A DNA stretch of 64,000 nucleotides from Bacillus sp. es.034 (GTDB taxonomy: Bacteria > Bacillota > Bacilli > Bacillales > Bacillaceae_B): assembly GCF_002563655.1 (NCBI RefSeq), contig NZ_PDIY01000001.1:2268001-2332000 (forward strand). Direction: 5' to 3'. The notes under the pieces were generated by a model. It did not search any database and had not been told where the DNA came from. It saw nothing but the letters and a program-made list of their open reading frames with translations. Position 1 is the first letter of the stretch. Every line of letters begins with the position of its first letter. Below are positions 46,721-54,863 of the stretch, piece by piece. Made by a program: the position numbers and the translations under genes.

Positions 46721-48016
46721 ATGTCTCCGATGATCGTATTGATTGTGTTCGTTTCGGTTTATATCTTATTGATGTCAGAGAAATGGAATCGCGTCCTTGC
46801 TGCCATGGCCGGTGGGGTAGCCATGCTTCTGATCGGGGCTTTTCCCATTGAAAAGGCGCTATTTACGTATATCGACTGGAAAACCATCACGCTTCTGTTT
46901 TCCATGATGCTGATTGTCACCATCACAAGCAAAACGGGGATATTTGAGTATGTCGCCATTCGGATCGCCCAATGGGTGAACGGGAACGGGCTCGCTCTCC
47001 TGGTTTTGTTTTCCTTCCTGGCGGCGGTAGGTTCTGCGTTTTTGGCGAACGTGACGATCGCTATGCTGCTCGTTCCGATCTTGTTCAAATTGACCAGGCT
47101 CCTAGAACTTCCGCCCATCCCCTACTTGATCATGACGATCCTGGCATGTAACATCGGCGGGACGGCAACCCTTATAGGTGACCCGCCAAACATGATGATC
47201 GGCCAGGCCGTGAAGCACTTTACATTCAATAGCTTCCTTGAAAATCTGTTACCGGTTGTTCTGATGGTTTACGCCGTGACGCTTTTGATTATGTGTGTGG
47301 TATACAAGGAAGTGCTCCACGTGAAAGAAGACAGGAAACTGCTTCTGAAAGGCATCAAGCCCGAGGAATATTTAAAGAGGGACAATGGGCTCTTTCAGTC
47401 TCTGTTTGTACTTGCCCTCGTATTGGTGGGCTTTTCCGTATATCCGGTATTCCATCTTGACGTGACGACGGTATCGCTTGCCGGTGCAGTTCTCCTTATG
47501 CTGCTCCTCGAGAAAATTCATCCTCCGGAAAAGATTTTGAGAGAGGTGGAATGGGGGACACTCTTTTTCTTTATGGGCCTCTTCCTCCTGGTCGGGGGGA
47601 TTGAAGAGGCAGGGTTCATAGATGAAATCGCACGTGAAATCCTGCGGGCGACGGATGGGGATATGAAGAAAACGGCCTTTGTGATCTTGTGGGGAACAGG
47701 TTTATTATCAGCTGTAGTCGATAATATTCCGTTTGTTGCAGCCATGATCCCCGTCATCCAGGAATTCGGTGAATTCGGGATGGTCAATATGGATCCCTTA
47801 TGGTGGTCATTGGCACTGGGTGCATGCCTTGGTGGGAATGGTACACTTCTCGGATCTTCTTCGAATCTGGTCATTGCCGGACTCGCGTCAAAGGAAAATG
47901 TACATATCAAATTCCATCAGTACTTACTGATCGGGATTCCTGTCACCGTCATCTCCCTTGCCGTTTCCACCGTATATGTATACTTCAAATACATCCGACC
48001 GTTCATGGGTGGATAA
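46721..48016 (+). CDS. ArsB/NhaD family ion transporter
   Basis: A 431-residue polytopic permease of the ion transporter superfamily, with about eleven helices. CNIGGTATLIGDPPNMMIG near 147 and the paired motif SAVVDNIPFVAAMIPV followed by GGNGTLLGSSSNLV are the two inverted-repeat signatures of ArsB/NhaD/SLC13-like carriers. The substrate cannot be told from sequence; Na+/H+ exchange or an organic anion are options. ATG 46721 is 8 bases after AGGAGGG. B. subtilis does not have it at this place. Confidence 0.87.
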   Translation: MSPMIVLIVFVSVYILLMSEKWNRVLAAMAGGVAMLLIGAFPIEKALFTYIDWKTITLLFSMMLIVTITSKTGIFEYVAIRIAQWVNGNGLALLVLFSFLAAVGSAFLANVTIAMLLVPILFKLTRLLELPPIPYLIMTILACNIGGTATLIGDPPNMMIGQAVKHFTFNSFLENLLPVVLMVYAVTLLIMCVVYKEVLHVKEDRKLLLKGIKPEEYLKRDNGLFQSLFVLALVLVGFSVYPVFHLDVTTVSLAGAVLLMLLLEKIHPPEKILREVEWGTLFFFMGLFLLVGGIEEAGFIDEIAREILRATDGDMKKTAFVILWGTGLLSAVVDNIPFVAAMIPVIQEFGEFGMVNMDPLWWSLALGACLGGNGTLLGSSSNLVIAGLASKENVHIKFHQYLLIGIPVTVISLAVSTVYVYFKYIRPFMGG

Positions 48017-48085
48017 AAATTCCTCCGATTTATTTTCTCCTTCTGTCGATACTACATAATGACATGTGTATGGGAGGGAAAAGTA

Positions 48086-48730
48086 GTGGAGGAATATTTC
48101 ATCATCATTTTACGCACTCTTTTTCTTTACGTAATGATCATTTTCATTTTCAGAATCATGGGGAAAAGGGAAATCGGGGAACTGAGCATCCTGGATCTGG
48201 TCGTATTCATGATGATTGCCGAGATGGCGGTCATGGCCATCGAAGAACCAGAGGATCCCATCATTCATACAGTGCTGCCCATGGGGATCATCGTCCTCGT
48301 CCAGATCCTGTTTGCCTGGTTTTCCCTCAGATCTAAGTCTTTTCGGGAATTATTGGACGGAAAACCCACCGTCATTATCCATAACGGAAAAATCGACGAC
48401 CAAGCCATGAAGAAACAGCGCTATAATTATGATGATCTGCTTCTTCAATTAAGGGAAAAAGATATTTTCAATCTGGCAGATGTCGAATTTGCGATATTAG
48501 AGCCATCGGGGAAACTATCTGTCCTTCAGAAAGATAAAAAGACCCCGCATTCCCTGACGCTGCCCCTGATCCTCGATGGACAGGTCCAAACCACCCATCT
48601 CGATATGATCGGAAAAACGTCCTTCTGGTTACGGAAAGAACTGAGAGAACGCGGATTCAAAAACGTACACGAAATCTCCTTCTGCAGCTTCCAAAACGGG
48701 CAATTTTACATTGATGAAAAAAACAAATAA
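48086..48730 (+). CDS. DUF421 membrane protein (YrbG-like)
   Basis: This 214-residue protein has three N-terminal helices and a soluble domain. FRIMGKREIGELSILDLVVFMMIAE (key parts GKREIGELS and DLVVFMM) and LDGKPTVIIHNGKID are DUF421/YcaP signatures. It is expected at the membrane; the function is unknown. GTG 48086 follows GGGAGGG by about 7 bases; an upstream ATG at 48059 has no site. B. subtilis YrbG occupies the same position before spoVB. Confidence 0.88.
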   Translation: MEEYFIIILRTLFLYVMIIFIFRIMGKREIGELSILDLVVFMMIAEMAVMAIEEPEDPIIHTVLPMGIIVLVQILFAWFSLRSKSFRELLDGKPTVIIHNGKIDDQAMKKQRYNYDDLLLQLREKDIFNLADVEFAILEPSGKLSVLQKDKKTPHSLTLPLILDGQVQTTHLDMIGKTSFWLRKELRERGFKNVHEISFCSFQNGQFYIDEKNK

Positions 48731-48767
48731 AAATACTCCTCAACATCATGTTAAGGAGTATTTTCAT
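48729..48767. terminator. Bidirectional terminator between yrbG-like gene and spoVB
   Basis: AAAATACTCCT pairs with AGGAGTATTTT around AACATCATGTT, with A/T flanks usable from both sides. Confidence 0.88.
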
Positions 48768-48776
48768 TTGGGGAGA

Positions 48777-50327
48777 CTATGGAGTGATGAATCGCCGGAT
48801 GAATGGGATCCTGGCAAGGTCGTTTTTCACGATGAGTTTGAGGGTGATGGAGAGTACGGTGTAAACAGCCGTCGAAGTCAGGACGCCGAATAGCAAGCGG
48901 AATACGGTGGACTGACCATCAAATAAGTAAAGATAAGAAAAGTGTCCCCATACTCCGGTAATCAACAGGACTAACACCGTCTTTACGTAATCCCGGGCAT
49001 AAATCGTCATCGGGATATATTTCAGGATGGTCAAAAAATGAAGCAGGGTCACGAGGAGGAATCCGGTGACGATCCCGAGAGCCGCCCCGTTGATGCCAAA
49101 AGCCGGCTGTGAGGCGAGGACAAAGATGACGCCGGTCTTCACCACGGCTCCTATCAGGCTGTTGATCATGGCGGCCCTTGCCAGGTTCAATGCCTGGAGC
49201 ACAGCCTGCAATGGCCCTTGATAGTAATAAAATAAAAAGAAAGGGGCCATGATCATCAAGAAGCCTGCCCCGTTTTCATTCCCATACATGACCTGCATGA
49301 GCGGCTTTGCATAAACGTAGAGGATGACGACGGATATCCCGCCGGTGATCAAACAGAACCTGAGGGCCTGCTGAAGCCGGTGTTCGATTAAGGTGAAATT
49401 CTTTTGAGAGTTGGCTTCACTGATGGCCGGAACAAGGGATTGCGACAAGGAAAGGGTAACGAATGATGGAAGAAACAGAAGGGGAAGGGCATATCCCGTC
49501 AAGGAGCCATACTGTTTCGTCGCCATCCCTGCTGCCACTCCTGCAAGGGCAAGACTGTTCGCTACCACGATCGGTTCAAAAAACCAGGCGATCGACCCGA
49601 TCATCCTGCTGCCAGTTGCCGGCAGGGCCACACTCATGAGTTCGTTGAATGTTTCCCGTCCATTTCGGATCGATTTAAAGAAATTGCGACGGATCTTGAA
49701 CTTCTTCTTTACTTTAAAGCTTGCGAATAAATACAGAAGGGAAGCGAGTTCCCCAAGGACCGACGCCACCATGGCAGCGGCTGCTGCGTATTCAATCCCA
49801 TAAGGAAGGAAGGTTTTGGTCAATACGGCAATCAGGGTAATCCGGACCACCTGCTCAATGACTTGTGAATAGGCGGAAGGTTTCATGTTCTGCCTTCCCT
49901 GGAAGTAGCCGCGGATGACCGAAGAGATCGCTACGATCGGAATGATCGGGGCAATGGCCACCAATGGATAGTAGATCCGGTCATCCGTAAATAAGACGTC
50001 TGTTAAATAGGGGGCGAGCAGGATGAGTGCCGGGGTGAAGATGAGAGATAGCCCCACGGTGATGGAAAGGGAGACGACCAATATTTTTTTTACCTTCCGG
50101 ATATCTCCTTTTGATTCTGCTTCGGCTACGTTTTTTGAGATCGCTACAGGGAGCCCCAATTGAGTGATGGTGATGACGAGTATGAGGGTTGGGAAAGCCA
50201 TCATAAACAGGCCGACGCCTTCTTCCCCGATGAATCTGGCGACGACGATGCGGTTCACGAACCCTAATATTCTAGTTATAAAGGCGGCCATCATTAAGAT
50301 CATGGTGCCTTTCAGAAATTTTGACAT
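48777..50327 (-). CDS. spoVB: Stage V sporulation protein B (MATE-like lipid flippase family)
   Basis: Polytopic MurJ/Wzx-like flippase needed for spore cortex synthesis. It is 516 residues with about 14 helices. The start FLKGTMILMMAAFITRILGF and GEEGVGLFMMAFP are typical. ATG 50327 is preceded by GGCAGGG; upstream in-frame codons have no ribosome site. A GCATATA / CGATAATA pair at about 50354-50380 on this strand might be a sigma-E promoter, but spacing is marginal. Confidence 0.92.
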   Translation of the reverse strand: MSKFLKGTMILMMAAFITRILGFVNRIVVARFIGEEGVGLFMMAFPTLILVITITQLGLPVAISKNVAEAESKGDIRKVKKILVVSLSITVGLSLIFTPALILLAPYLTDVLFTDDRIYYPLVAIAPIIPIVAISSVIRGYFQGRQNMKPSAYSQVIEQVVRITLIAVLTKTFLPYGIEYAAAAAMVASVLGELASLLYLFASFKVKKKFKIRRNFFKSIRNGRETFNELMSVALPATGSRMIGSIAWFFEPIVVANSLALAGVAAGMATKQYGSLTGYALPLLFLPSFVTLSLSQSLVPAISEANSQKNFTLIEHRLQQALRFCLITGGISVVILYVYAKPLMQVMYGNENGAGFLMIMAPFFLFYYYQGPLQAVLQALNLARAAMINSLIGAVVKTGVIFVLASQPAFGINGAALGIVTGFLLVTLLHFLTILKYIPMTIYARDYVKTVLVLLITGVWGHFSYLYLFDGQSTVFRLLFGVLTSTAVYTVLSITLKLIVKNDLARIPFIRRFITP

Positions 50328-50452
50328 AAAATTCCCTGCCTTCTCAAAATTGGTATTATCGTTTACAATGATGTATATGCATAAGGGTGGACAAAGCATG
50401 ACAAGTAGTGAACAATTCGGGCTGAATATAGCCCAAATGGGGTGGACGGGGA

Positions 50453-50773
50453 ATGAAGAATAATCAGCATCCTTACGATCGTTTTTATGAATCATTAGTA
50501 CCAGCGCTTGTAAGCAAAGTAGAAGAATTTGAAATTCTTGGATACGGAAAGGCAGACGCTGACCGCCTATGGTCCTACTTAACGAAGAAGAAATGGAAGA
50601 AGCCTGAAGTGGATGTAAAGTTCTTTCAGTTAGTGAGTGATGTGTTAACGGTCAAACCCGGTGAGTATATGAGCTTTGAAACAATCGAAGCGTACAGGTC
50701 TCCCAATTGGTTTGCAGAAGTGAATGAAGATGAACTGAACGAGCTTCTTCGCCCGAATAAGAATGGAAAATAG
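50453..50773 (+). CDS. comN: Post-transcriptional regulator ComN
   Basis: Small cytosolic protein (B. subtilis YrzD/ComN) that controls comE mRNA, i.e. competence, and interacts with MinD/DivIVA. It is 106 residues. LVSKVEEFEILGYGKADADRLW and KKKWKKPEVD are recognisable family features. It is divergent from spoVB and placed before secDF as in B. subtilis. Confidence 0.87.
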   Translation: MKNNQHPYDRFYESLVPALVSKVEEFEILGYGKADADRLWSYLTKKKWKKPEVDVKFFQLVSDVLTVKPGEYMSFETIEAYRSPNWFAEVNEDELNELLRPNKNGK

Positions 50774-50785
50774 CCCGAAAAGAAA

Positions 50786-50814
50786 TTGACACTCATTTCT
50801 TTCTCATAGATAAT
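50786..50814 (+). promoter_or_regulatory. Sigma-A promoter of secDF
   Basis: Consensus TTGACA (50786-50791) and GATAAT (50809-50814), exactly 17 bases apart, about 90 bases before secDF. Confidence 0.75.
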
Positions 50815-50903
50815 GAGAAAGGTGAAGTTTTCAGGAATTATATTACTTTTTGAAGCACATAGTTCGTATGGTTTTTTAAAACGGCAAGGAGGATCTATAC
50901 ATA

Positions 50904-53168
50904 ATGGTAAAGCGTGGCCGAATCATTGCCTTCTTTATACTTGTGGTATTGCTTGCAGGTACTATGGGAGGCACAACGAAGAGTATTGTAGATAACATTA
51001 AACTGGGATTGGACCTGCAGGGCGGATTTGAAGTTCTTTATGAAGTTCAGCCGATCAAAAAAGGCCAGGAAATCACGAAAGAGACCGTCGCCAATACAGC
51101 CGATGCACTCGACAGGCGTATTAACGTATTGGGTGTCAGTGAACCGAATATCCAAATCGAAGACGGGAACAGAATCCGTGTTCAACTGGCCGGTGTCGAG
51201 GACCAGAACGAAGCAAGGGAAATCCTCTCCACTCAAGCCAATCTGACGTTCCGCGATGTGAACGATAAAGTCCGGTTGGACGGATCGGATCTTGAGTCTG
51301 GATCTGCGAAACAAACGTTTGACGACAAAAATAATCCAATCGTTTCATTAAAATTGAAAGACCGCTCAAAATTCTATGAATTAACGAAGGAAATTTCAGC
51401 TATGTATCCACAGAACCAGCTTGTCATCTGGCTGGATTTCGAGGAAGGAAAAGATTCATACAAAGCTGAAGTGGGGAAAGAAGATCCGAAATTCATCTCG
51501 GACCCTGCTGTAAGTAAGCCGATCAACTCGGATGAAGTCATCATCGAAGGGAACTTCACGGTTGAAAGGGCACAGAATCTTGCATCCCTTCTAAATGCAG
51601 GGGCACTTCCGGTCAAACTGGAAGAGAAATATTCAACTTCCGTGGGAGCGCAATTCGGTCAGCAGGCCCTGGATAAGACAGTGACTGCGGGAATCATCGG
51701 GATTGCCATCATTTTCTTATTCATGATCGCCTACTACCGTTTCCCGGGACTGATCGCCACGATCACCCTTTCTGTTTATATTTACTTGATTCTGTTGATT
51801 TTCGATCTCATGAACGGGGTCCTGACCCTGCCGGGGATCGCAGCCCTCATCCTTGGTGTGGGTATGGCCGTCGATGCGAATATCATCACATATGAACGGA
51901 TCAAAGAAGAAATGCGGGTCGGGAAGCCGATACGCTCGGCCTTCCAGGCAGGGAATAAATCTTCTTTCCTAACGATCCTGGATGCCAACGTAACGACAAT
52001 CCTTGCAGCGGCTGTCCTCTTCTTCTATGGGACAAGTTCGGTCAAAGGATTCGCAACGATGCTGATTGTCAGTATCCTGATAAGTTTCATTACAGCGGTA
52101 TGGGGTTCACGACTGTTACTCGGCCTTTGGGTAAACAGCCGTATCTTTAATAAAAAGCCGGGCTGGTTCGGGGTCAAAAAATCCGAAATCAAGGACCTGG
52201 CGGAGAACTACGATACGCTGGATCTCCCTACTCGTTTTGACCGCTTTGATTTTGCAGCGCAGAGAAAGAAATTCTTTACCCTGTCAGCGGTACTCATCAC
52301 AGCAGGGATCATCATCCTGGCCATCTTCAAACTGAATCTCGGAATCGACTTTGTCAGTGGGTCCCGTATGGAAATCCTGGCTGATCAGAGCTTGAAGACA
52401 GAACAGGTCAAAGATGAACTGAAAGAAATAAAACTGCCTTCTGATGATGTCGTCATCTCGGGAGACAAAGATAACATTGCCGTCGTCCGCTATACGGATG
52501 ACCTGAATAAGGATGATATCGCTAAACTGAAGAATCATTTTAACAAGCTTTATGGAGCTGAGCCGAGCATCAGTACCGTATCTCCTGTTATCGGGAAGGA
52601 ACTAGCACAGAACGCGATGATCGCAGTGGCGATCGCTTCTGTCGGGATCATCATTTATGTCACACTCCGCTTCGAATGGAGAATGGCACTGGGTGCGATC
52701 CTTGCCCTCCTGCATGATGCATTCTTCATCATTGCATTCTTTAGTCTGACCAGGCTCGAAGTGGATATCACGTTCATTGCTGCCGTCCTGACGATTGTCG
52801 GTTATTCGATCAATGATACGATCGTCACCTTTGACAGGCTCCGTGAAAATCTTCATAAGAAACGTCGTTTGAAGACGGATAAGGACATTGAAGAAGTGGT
52901 GAACCAGAGTATCAGACAAACGATGGGCCGTTCAGTCAATACAGTATTGACTGTCGTGTTCACGGTCATCGCACTCATGATCTTCGGAAGTGAGTCGATC
53001 CGTAACTTCTCCATCGCTTTATTGGTCGGGTTGATTTCAGGTACCTATTCTTCCGTATTCATCGCTTCACAGGTATGGCTCGTGATGAAGAAGAAAGAAT
53101 TGAAGAAAAAAGGAACCATCAAGACCGTAAAAGAAAAGAAAACGTGGTCGGATGAACCGCAGGTATAA
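50904..53168 (+). CDS. secDF: Fused protein translocase subunit SecDF
   Basis: RND-type membrane protein that uses the proton gradient to help Sec export. It is 754 residues with 12 expected helices: SecD half (1-~425) with LGLDLQGGFEVLYEV and GVGMAVDANIITYERIKEE, and SecF half (~450-754) with LGIDFVSGSRMEIL and YSINDTIVTFDRLREN. The fusion is normal for bacilli. AAGGAGG precedes ATG 50904. Confidence 0.98.
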   Translation: MVKRGRIIAFFILVVLLAGTMGGTTKSIVDNIKLGLDLQGGFEVLYEVQPIKKGQEITKETVANTADALDRRINVLGVSEPNIQIEDGNRIRVQLAGVEDQNEAREILSTQANLTFRDVNDKVRLDGSDLESGSAKQTFDDKNNPIVSLKLKDRSKFYELTKEISAMYPQNQLVIWLDFEEGKDSYKAEVGKEDPKFISDPAVSKPINSDEVIIEGNFTVERAQNLASLLNAGALPVKLEEKYSTSVGAQFGQQALDKTVTAGIIGIAIIFLFMIAYYRFPGLIATITLSVYIYLILLIFDLMNGVLTLPGIAALILGVGMAVDANIITYERIKEEMRVGKPIRSAFQAGNKSSFLTILDANVTTILAAAVLFFYGTSSVKGFATMLIVSILISFITAVWGSRLLLGLWVNSRIFNKKPGWFGVKKSEIKDLAENYDTLDLPTRFDRFDFAAQRKKFFTLSAVLITAGIIILAIFKLNLGIDFVSGSRMEILADQSLKTEQVKDELKEIKLPSDDVVISGDKDNIAVVRYTDDLNKDDIAKLKNHFNKLYGAEPSISTVSPVIGKELAQNAMIAVAIASVGIIIYVTLRFEWRMALGAILALLHDAFFIIAFFSLTRLEVDITFIAAVLTIVGYSINDTIVTFDRLRENLHKKRRLKTDKDIEEVVNQSIRQTMGRSVNTVLTVVFTVIALMIFGSESIRNFSIALLVGLISGTYSSVFIASQVWLVMKKKELKKKGTIKTVKEKKTWSDEPQV

Positions 53169-53178
53169 TAACGATCAG

Positions 53179-53217
53179 AGGTCCGGGAAGTATTTCTTCC
53201 CGGACCTGTCTTTTTTT
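53179..53217 (+). terminator. Intrinsic terminator after secDF
   Basis: AGGTCCGGGAAG pairs perfectly with CTTCCCGGACCT, followed by TTTTTTT. Confidence 0.93.
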
Positions 53218-53271
53218 GTTTTTTTACGGCATTGGGTTACACTAATAGGAGTTAAAAGGGAGGCGACGCGA

Positions 53272-54198
53272 ATGAATCATGAGGATCGTTTTAAGAAAGC
53301 GGAATTTGCTGCCATGGTTGGTGTGGTGGGCAATATTGTACTGGCGGTGATCAAGTGGGCGGCAGGCATCATGGGGAATAGCCGGGCACTGATTGCCGAT
53401 GCGGTTCACTCTGCATCGGATGTAGCTGGATCCCTTGCCGTCTTTATCGGGCTGCGTGCTGCCAAGCAGCCACCCGATCAGGATCATCCTTATGGTCACG
53501 GCAAAGCGGAGTCCATAGCGGCAATCATCGTGGCTGTCCTTTTGTTCCTTGTAGGGATCGAAATAGGGAAATCATCGATTGAATCCTTCTTCCACCCTCT
53601 CACGCCGCCGACAGCGATTGCGATTTACGCCGTCATTTTTTCCATCATCGTGAAAGAAGCGATGTTTCAATACAAATATCGTTTGGGTAAAAGGTTAAAG
53701 AGTGATGCATTGATCGTGAATGCTTATGAGCATCGTTCGGATGTGTTCTCTTCCATCGCGGCACTGGTCGGGATCTCGGCTTCCATCCTTGGCGGGAAGT
53801 TCGATATCGGCTGGCTTGTTTATGCGGATCCTGTTGCAGGAATATTCGTTTCCCTGCTTGTCCTCAGGATGGCCTGGCATCTGGGGGCGGAATCCATACA
53901 TACGACCCTCGATCACGTCATGCATGATGAGGATGTACTGCCTTTTCGGAAAATCGTGGAGACTGTCCCGGAAGTGAAGGAAATCAACGAGCTTCATGCA
54001 AGGGAACACGGACACTACGTCATCATCGATTTGAAAATCAGCGTCGATCCTTACATGACGGTAGAGGAAGGTCACCGTGTCGGGAAGAGGGTCAAAGAGA
54101 AGCTCCTGAAGGAATCCAATGTGAATGATGTATTCATTCATATCAATCCATTCAATCCTGTTTCTGAAGAAAGTGATGATCAAATAGACTTAACTTAA
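53272..54198 (+). CDS. Cation diffusion facilitator family transporter
   Basis: Membrane exporter of divalent metals such as Zn, Mn or Fe. It is 308 residues with six helices and a cytosolic C-terminal domain (~215-300). Metal-site residues are in ADAVHSASD (first HxxxD) and AYEHRSDVFSS (second), and DHPYGHGKAE is the CDF hallmark loop. ATG 53272 follows AAGGGAGG. The metal is undetermined. Confidence 0.94.
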   Translation: MNHEDRFKKAEFAAMVGVVGNIVLAVIKWAAGIMGNSRALIADAVHSASDVAGSLAVFIGLRAAKQPPDQDHPYGHGKAESIAAIIVAVLLFLVGIEIGKSSIESFFHPLTPPTAIAIYAVIFSIIVKEAMFQYKYRLGKRLKSDALIVNAYEHRSDVFSSIAALVGISASILGGKFDIGWLVYADPVAGIFVSLLVLRMAWHLGAESIHTTLDHVMHDEDVLPFRKIVETVPEVKEINELHAREHGHYVIIDLKISVDPYMTVEEGHRVGKRVKEKLLKESNVNDVFIHINPFNPVSEESDDQIDLT

Positions 54199-54213
54199 AG
54201 GGAGGGAAGTCTT

Positions 54214-54549
54214 ATGAAGTTTCAATGGACATTATTATTAGGTATTTTCTTTGCATTGGTCGTATCGATTTTCGCCGTCATCAACGTCGACCCGGTCACC
54301 GTCAATTATCTGTTCGGTGAATCAGACTGGCCTCTTATATTAGTTATACTCGGTTCTGTCCTGATGGGCGGCATCATCATCGGTTCCGTAGGGCTGTTCC
54401 GATTATTCGTCGTCCAGCGCAGGGTCAAATCCCTTGAAAAGGAAAATATGCTGCTGCGGGAACAGGCAGAAGGGATGCACAAGGAAAAGACCGAAGATAT
54501 CCCCTTAAAAAAACGCGCTCCCGATTCGGTAGGGGAAGTGGGAGAATAA
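54214..54549 (+). CDS. LapA (DUF1049) domain membrane protein
   Basis: This 111-residue protein has two helices (LLLGIFFALVVSIFAVINV and LILVILGSVLMGGIIIG) followed by a short coiled coil (RRVKSLEKENMLLREQAE), the usual YrvD/LapA layout. The function in bacilli is unknown. It lies 15 bases after the metal transporter with GGGAGG. Confidence 0.88.
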   Translation: MKFQWTLLLGIFFALVVSIFAVINVDPVTVNYLFGESDWPLILVILGSVLMGGIIIGSVGLFRLFVVQRRVKSLEKENMLLREQAEGMHKEKTEDIPLKKRAPDSVGEVGE

Positions 54550-54552
54550 ATG

Positions 54553-54583
54553 AGTCTGGTGGCTGTTGCCGCCGGGCTTTTTT
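54553..54583 (+). terminator. Intrinsic terminator after the LapA gene
   Basis: AGTCTGGTGGC pairs with GCCGCCGGGCT (11 bp including G-T pairs) around TGTT, followed by six T. Confidence 0.82.
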
Positions 54584-54630
54584 GTTTTGGTCTGGGGCGT
54601 TTGATTGGATTATAGATAAATATGTCATTC

Positions 54631-54756
54631 GGCTGGATTCTGTTGGATTTCGGCCGGATTTTCAACCATTACGGCTGGATAATGGCGTAAACCCGCTGAA
54701 TTATTCCCGATTCCAGCTGGTTTTTCACCGAAAACGGCTGGATTACCACCCAGGGC
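54631..54756. repeat. Six-copy degenerate 21-bp tandem repeat
   Basis: GGCTGGATT-like 5' ends recur exactly every 21 bases at 54631, 54652, 54673, 54694, 54715 and 54736 (GGCTGGATT, GGCCGGATT, GGCTGGATA, CGCTGAATT, AGCTGGTTT, GGCTGGATT). The second half of each unit is more variable and usually ends in C. It occupies the gene-free stretch before recJ and has no credible coding frame. Confidence 0.8.
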
Positions 54757-54811
54757 GATCTTGAAACCACGTCCACTCATCCTACATCCTCTTCACTGAC
54801 TTTCATTAACA

Positions 54812-54840
54812 TTGAAACAACCCCCTCACTTTTGTATAAT
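54812..54840 (+). promoter_or_regulatory. Sigma-A promoter of recJ
   Basis: TTGAAA (54812-54817) and TATAAT (54835-54840) with a 17-base spacer, 23 bases before the recJ ATG. Confidence 0.8.
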
Positions 54841-54863
54841 GAGTAAGGCTGAGGGGTGAACGT

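Noticed and set aside
50399..50463. Small frame starting ATGACAAGTAGT before comN
   Set aside because: About 21 codons, overlaps comN, no clear ribosome site; probably leader sequence.
54631..54756. 21-bp repeats as a CRISPR array
   Set aside because: There is no repeat-spacer structure; units abut directly, are degenerate, and no cas genes are near.
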